Shown here in pieces: positions 63,401 through 64,000 of a stretch of 64,000 bases of DNA. Where the stretch lies: assembly GCA_000934455.1 (NCBI GenBank), contig KN882759.1:66679-130678 (forward strand), read 5' to 3'. The stretch is from Apostichopus parvimensis. Lineage: Eukaryota > Echinodermata > Holothuroidea > Aspidochirotida > Stichopodidae. The translations under genes and the position numbers were made by a program. The notes under the pieces were generated by a model, which was given only the letters and a program-made list of their open reading frames with translations, had not been told where the DNA came from and made no database searches. Numbering within the stretch: the stretch's first letter is position 1; each line of letters begins with the position of its first letter.

Positions 63401-64000
63401 TGATCTTTGAATATAGCTTAGAGGTTTTTTTTTTTTTTTTCTCTCTTACAGGTTATCTTTTCCATCTGGACACTCATCTATTGCATTTTACCTGTTCGTG
63501 TATTGGGTGGTAAGTGATTGGCTATCGTCGACTGTAAGGTAACAACCCTATATTTAGTTTCCCATTGGCTTGTCACCTGTCTCCACACGACCAGTGTACT
63601 CTCACATCCAACAAATTCATAGCCTTGCTCAACACCCTCCTCATATCACAAACAGATAGATCCCGACCCATTCTATAGTCTTCAGCAGCCCAGGGCAGGC
63701 CTGCCGAACAAGAGAGAGAGAGGGGAGGGGGAAGGGGGTTCAGAGGGATACAGCCCCAGGGGTCAGCTAGGGAGCCAGGAGGAAATATGGGATAAATTAA
63801 AATGAAAAAAAAAATTTAAAAAAAACTTACAACCTTCCTTCTTTTTTTCTTAAATATCCTCAGATCTACCTGCAGCGTAGGTTTGTCTTTTCCCCTATCC
63901 CTCTCTTACGACCTTTGCTCCAACTCATCGGCATCTCCATGGCCGTCTTCTGCGCTGAGACGAGAGTCAGCGACTACAAGCATCATCCGAGCGATGTCGT
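28006..64000 (+). CDS. PLPP: Lipid phosphate phosphatase (PLPP / PAP2 family), partial, continues off the right edge
   Basis: Integral membrane enzyme that removes phosphate from phosphatidic acid, lysophosphatidic acid, sphingosine-1-phosphate and related lipids, usually on the outer face of the plasma membrane (family knowledge). Firm exons are 30236-30369, 39440-39600, 62656-62981, 63452-63509 and 63864 to the edge; 28006-28049 is a tentative first coding exon. Splice phases agree throughout (2,1,0,2,0). The protein shows the first helix, TPFQRGFYCDD after it, KYLIGRLRP (motif 1, K-x6-RP), FPSGHSS (motif 2) and TRVSDYKHHPSD (motif 3). An NCT glycosylation site lies in the loop before motif 2, as in vertebrate PLPP1-3. 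Introns reach 23 kb. The last helix and stop are outside. Confidence 0.92.
28050..30235. other. Putative first PLPP intron
   Basis: AT-rich. Holds the SINE at 29943-30148 and a G run near 29389. Nothing else recognised. Confidence 0.4.
29943..30148 (-). mobile_element. SINE family A copy just upstream of a PLPP exon
   Basis: Minus-strand copy from near the tRNA-like head to the terminal block TGCTTGTAGGAGGATCTAAA. It ends 87 bp before the acceptor of the 30236 exon. Confidence 0.85.
30236..30369 (+). CDS. PLPP: PLPP exon: hydrophilic N-terminus and first half of helix 1
   Basis: 134 bases after a strong pyrimidine-rich acceptor (CTCTCTCTCTCCTTCCAG), phase 2 in and phase 1 out before GTAAGT. 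It encodes SQNNGKQNGSSHVYIFTNDP, then KEEQQKCKMNLIVKIITDVI and IWLV. The tail is the start of the first transmembrane helix, completed by the next exon (IGCVGLGLELAA). The Lys/Asn/Gln-rich cytosolic tail has no recognisable motif. Confidence 0.85.
31264..31745 (-). other. Unassigned minus-strand open frames
   Basis: Two overlapping minus-strand frames are open for 114 codons (31264-31608) and 60 codons (31563-31745). The first contains NRTTSHFGVTQRARKYLKDI and a Lys/His-rich middle. Neither has a domain I recognise, no splice sites clearly frame them, and they lie inside a PLPP intron on the opposite strand. They could be a decayed mobile gene or chance. Confidence 0.2.
33030..33211 (+). mobile_element. 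tRNA-like foldback element
   Basis: The left arm GACATACAATCAGCTTCCAT with TAGCCTAGTGGTTAGGGTGTC recurs inverted at 33170-33211. Between the arms is a tRNA-like 3' half, AGGTTCGAATCCCGG. GCTTCCA and TGGAGGC can pair as a 7-bp acceptor stem. The D and anticodon stems do not fold, so it is a tRNA-derived repeat and not a working tRNA gene. Confidence 0.75.
35616..35705 (+). pseudogene. LINE reverse-transcriptase protein, C-terminal fragment
   Basis: The plus-strand frame reads LPDHIRRCSKLSTFKSLLKT then HLFICSFVN and stop. 'LP..IR.......FKS.LKTHLF' is the typical C-terminus of CR1/L2-like LINE ORF2 proteins. The downstream 3' region is interrupted by the hAT element at 35765. Confidence 0.75.
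35765..36155 (+). mobile_element. hAT-type miniature element in a LINE 3' end
   Basis: Starts CAGTGGCGGAGC and ends GCTCCGCCACTG, perfect inverted ends of 12 bases, with a perfect 8-bp duplication ATTGTGTG on both sides (35757-35764 and 36156-36163). The core TGTACGCTCCGCGCCAAC ... GGTGGCGCTCCGCTTAGATA is shared with 20842-21151 and 38884-39224. Confidence 0.94.
36394..36858. repeat. Tandem duplication, 237-bp unit, two copies
   Basis: TTTAAAACCTTCATTGTTAA at 36394 recurs at 36631, and the two copies stay alignable to ACATGTATACAGTATA near the end. Small indels and substitutions separate them, so it is not an assembly echo of identical sequence. Confidence 0.9.
38884..39224 (+). mobile_element. 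hAT-type miniature element upstream of a PLPP exon
   Basis: Starts CAGGGGCGTAGCCAG and ends CTGGCTACGCCCCTG, perfect inverted ends of 15 bases. The flanks share GCAAT only, not a full 8-bp duplication. The 3' half carries the family core TGTACGCTCCGCGCTAACC. It ends 215 bp before the exon at 39440. Confidence 0.88.
39440..39600 (+). CDS. PLPP: PLPP exon: helix 1 end, TPFQRGF motif and helix 2
   Basis: 161 bases, phase 1 in and phase 0 out before GTAAGT. After GCVGLGLELAASPS comes TPFQRGFYCDDSSIRYPYHS, strongly matching the 'TPFQRG.FC.D.SI.YPY' block of vertebrate PLPP1-3 between helices 1 and 2. Then DTISTALLTGVGLGIPIVT starts helix 2. Confidence 0.95.
42159..42384 (+). mobile_element. SINE family A, near-full-length copy
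   Basis: Starts GGAGTGTTAGCTCAGTGATT, an A-box-like head, and ends GCTTGCAGCAGGATCTAAAA. Just upstream (42107-42158) the head motif GTTAGCTCAGTGTAGCTGAG is repeated in short pieces. Confidence 0.88.
44619..44684. repeat. 43-bp tandem duplication
   Basis: AAGCACAGTACTGCATGGCT occurs at 44619 and again at 44662. Confidence 0.85.
45400..45443. repeat. Poly-C tract of 44 bases
   Basis: Uninterrupted run of 44 C, the longest homopolymer seen in the window. Confidence 0.95.
45485..45619 (+). mobile_element. SINE family B, 3' part
   Basis: Shares TTCCAAATTTGAGT, GACATGTAACTTTGTCATCC and GGCTTCTCCCACATTCGTGG with the other family B copies. No head. Confidence 0.75.
46045..46417 (-). mobile_element. 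TTAA-flanked DNA transposon, copy 3
   Basis: Inverted copy with TTAA at both ends (46045-46048 and 46414-46417) and the family ends TTAAAGGGTGTGAAGACT on the left. It lies about 255 bp upstream of the open frame at 46672. Confidence 0.88.
46672..47010 (+). CDS. Hypothetical open frame with a possible signal-anchor helix
   Basis: 112 codons from ATG. It begins MEDKMIGSVYSNIEILGCC and contains a hydrophobic stretch KTVTLILIVALFVVTDL, then a Pro/Asn/Ser-rich stalk-like part. The arrangement (short N-tail, one helix, polar stalk) is like the first exon of a type II Golgi enzyme, and a possible GT donor occurs near 46985. I see no catalytic motif and do not recognise a family. It lies in a PLPP intron on the same strand and may be chance. 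Confidence 0.25.
   Translation: MEDKMIGSVYSNIEILGCCHPILWIRYLNDLVRLKLFFPAPFINKPKTVTLILIVALFVVTDLNRRTNPPNPLPSRALPNNISSSKTVSLLGLVMQRDYNADDGRSVIPNVV
49550..49761. repeat. 71-bp tandem repeat, about three copies
   Basis: GTCATACTG starts at 49550, 49621 and 49692. The unit continues with GTAATGGTTT and TATTTTATGAGGGATTAGGG. The third copy lacks a few bases near its end. Confidence 0.92.
53589..53643 (+). repeat. Short dispersed motif, copy 1 of 4
   Basis: TTTACTTTCCTCGCTTACCT GTCTCC... then CAACCTCAGTACTCTTGC. Related copies lie at 59261-59320, 62033-62070 and 63551-63609, all on the plus strand. Identity of the repeat is unknown. Confidence 0.7.
53690..54085 (-). pseudogene. LINE 3' end with RT-protein C-terminus
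   Basis: On the minus strand, from about 54078, the frame reads DYFKFLPSGKSMRTFNGSKR then LTDSFYPSAVKIFN. 'LPSG...R.......R...SF.PSA...N' is the usual C-terminus of CR1/RTE-like LINE proteins. The AT-rich stretch down to about 53690 is presumably its 3' untranslated tail. Confidence 0.65.
54955..55314 (+). mobile_element. TTAA-flanked DNA transposon, copy 4
   Basis: TTAA at 54955-54958 and 55311-55314 with family inverted ends (TTAAAGGCATTGAAGACTCG and GCGCGAGTCTTCGCACCC). Interior closely similar to copies 1 and 2. Confidence 0.9.
57145..57237. repeat. 55-bp tandem duplication with a GGGA run
   Basis: GGCAGGCATGGGTTAAATGA occurs twice 55 bp apart, separated by a GGGA simple repeat. Confidence 0.9.
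57418..57721 (+). mobile_element. tRNA-derived SINE, family B, full-length copy
   Basis: Head: GGATAAAGGTGATGGCATTT GAAGCCATGAGG and B-box GGTTCGATTCCCGGCCG. This is class II tRNA-like with a long variable arm. The body contains CCATCTGAAATGACTGTCC, CCAAATTTGAGTTAATT and the ATT-rich tail. The clearest copy of the family in the window. Confidence 0.85.
57855..57941 (+). mobile_element. SINE family A, 3' domain only
   Basis: Contains AAGAGACTGACTTCGGTCAG, CTTTGATAAGCCAATGAGGC and CCTGCTTGCAGGAGGATCTA, the best preserved 3' domain of the family; no head. Confidence 0.85.
59261..59320 (+). repeat. Short dispersed motif, copy 2 of 4
   Basis: TCCTCGCTTATTTGTCTCCC then CACGACCTTAGCACTCTCG; related to 53589-53643. 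Confidence 0.7.
59745..60060 (+). pseudogene. LINE (CR1/L2-like) 3' end
   Basis: The frame near 59819 reads TSTYGEHCFARSAPQLWNSL then P; after an in-frame stop, TIQHVSTFQKEPKTFLFMNA. 'YG...F...AP.LWNSLP' followed by 'F...LKT.LF' is the classic end of a LINE ORF2. The 3' tail AAATGCGCTTTACAAATTCT leads to a TTATTATTA microsatellite, typical of CR1/L2 ends. The 5' part is absent. Confidence 0.8.
61503..61816. repeat. Tandem duplication, 157-bp unit, two near-identical copies
   Basis: AAGAAATATGGCTGATATTT starts at 61503 and again at 61660; the copies appear identical by eye to ATTACACAGTGC. Each contains a C/T-rich run (CCCCCTCCCCCCTTCC). Very recent, or an assembly duplication. Confidence 0.93.
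62033..62070 (+). repeat. Short dispersed motif, copy 3 of 4 (partial)
   Basis: ATTTACTTTGCTCCTTGCTT then ACCTGTCTCCCCACAAC. Confidence 0.65.
62656..62981 (+). CDS. PLPP: PLPP exon: helix 2-3, catalytic motif 1 and extracellular loop
   Basis: 326 bases, acceptor GATTTCAG, phase 0 in and phase 2 out (GTAATA). It encodes IFLVEWFLYDEFTKTKKPLY, a helix (TIGPMLFGLVANFLLTNCS), then [20 protein letters not shown] with the K-x6-RP motif, and SLINCTDSDGYPLY. The NCT site matches the conserved glycosylated Asn of PLPP proteins. The exon closes with NLKLQTDAR. Confidence 0.96.
62982..63451. other. PLPP intron
   Basis: 470 bases, AT-rich, ending in a long T run that forms the pyrimidine tract of the acceptor at 63451. 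No repeat recognised. Confidence 0.8.
63452..63509 (+). CDS. PLPP: PLPP exon: catalytic motif 2 (PSGH)
   Basis: 58 bases between TTCTCTCTTACAG and GTAAGT. It completes the Arg codon and encodes LSFPSGHSSIAFYLFVYWV. SGH supplies the catalytic acid/base histidine of the PAP2 family. Confidence 0.96.
63551..63609 (+). repeat. Short dispersed motif, copy 4 of 4
   Basis: CCATTGGCTTGTCACCTGTC then TCCACACGACCAGTGTACTC, inside the short intron between two PLPP exons. The most diverged copy. Confidence 0.55.
63864..64000 (+). CDS. PLPP: PLPP exon: helix 5 and catalytic motif 3, cut by the window edge
   Basis: After acceptor ATCCTCAG, phase 0, it encodes IYLQRRFVFSPIPLLRPLLQ, LIGISMAVFCAE and TRVSDYKHHPSDV. 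This holds motif 3 (SR-x5-H-x3-D) with its nucleophile histidine and aspartate. The usual SR is TR here, and the usual W of 'HHWSD' is P. Confidence 0.95.
   Translation, partial: MYLQRRFVFSPIPLLRPLLQLIGISMAVFCAETRVSDYKHHPSDV

Noticed and set aside
1-64000. CRISPR arrays, rRNA genes, bacterial operons, retroviral or other virus-like elements
   Set aside because: Nothing with the needed repeat structure, conserved gene order, long terminal repeats or protein motifs was seen. The sequence is plainly eukaryotic with introns.

Overview
This is a eukaryotic, AT-rich, intron-rich stretch with many interspersed repeats and homopolymer G/C runs. Its two protein genes are animal genes with long introns. 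Together with the tRNA-derived SINEs, hAT-type short DNA elements and the style of the proteins, this suggests an invertebrate deuterostome, perhaps an echinoderm. That assignment is inference and cannot be settled from this window alone.

The left end (about 118-11605, minus strand) holds the N-terminal part of a P-type copper-transporting ATPase of the ATP7A/ATP7B family. Seven coding exons fit together with matching splice phases. They encode a poorly conserved head of 102 residues, a degenerate heavy-metal-associated (HMA) domain without CxxC, two intact HMA domains with CASC, and the first membrane segments. The rest of the pump lies off the left edge. An eighth, phase-compatible 84-base exon at 6983-7066 could be an alternative first or internal exon.

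The right part (about 28-64 kb, plus strand) holds a lipid phosphate phosphatase (PLPP/PAP2 family) with introns of up to 23 kb. Five exons are firm: 30236-30369, 39440-39600, 62656-62981, 63452-63509 and 63864 to the edge. A possible first coding exon lies at 28006-28049. The three PAP2 catalytic motifs are all visible, with one substitution in the third. The gene runs off the right edge.

The two genes are head to head, separated by about 16 kb without a recognisable gene. That gap and the introns carry most of the repeats: a nested pair of hAT elements, four other hAT-type elements with target duplications or terminal repeats, four copies of a 360-370 bp TTAA-flanked element, two tRNA-derived SINE families, a tRNA-like foldback element, a foldback element with subterminal repeats, three LINE 3' ends, and several local tandem duplications. 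Copper pumping and lipid-phosphate hydrolysis are not known to form one pathway; their adjacency looks incidental. I found no CRISPR, no convincing free-standing tRNA or rRNA gene, and no retroviral or other virus-like element I could support.
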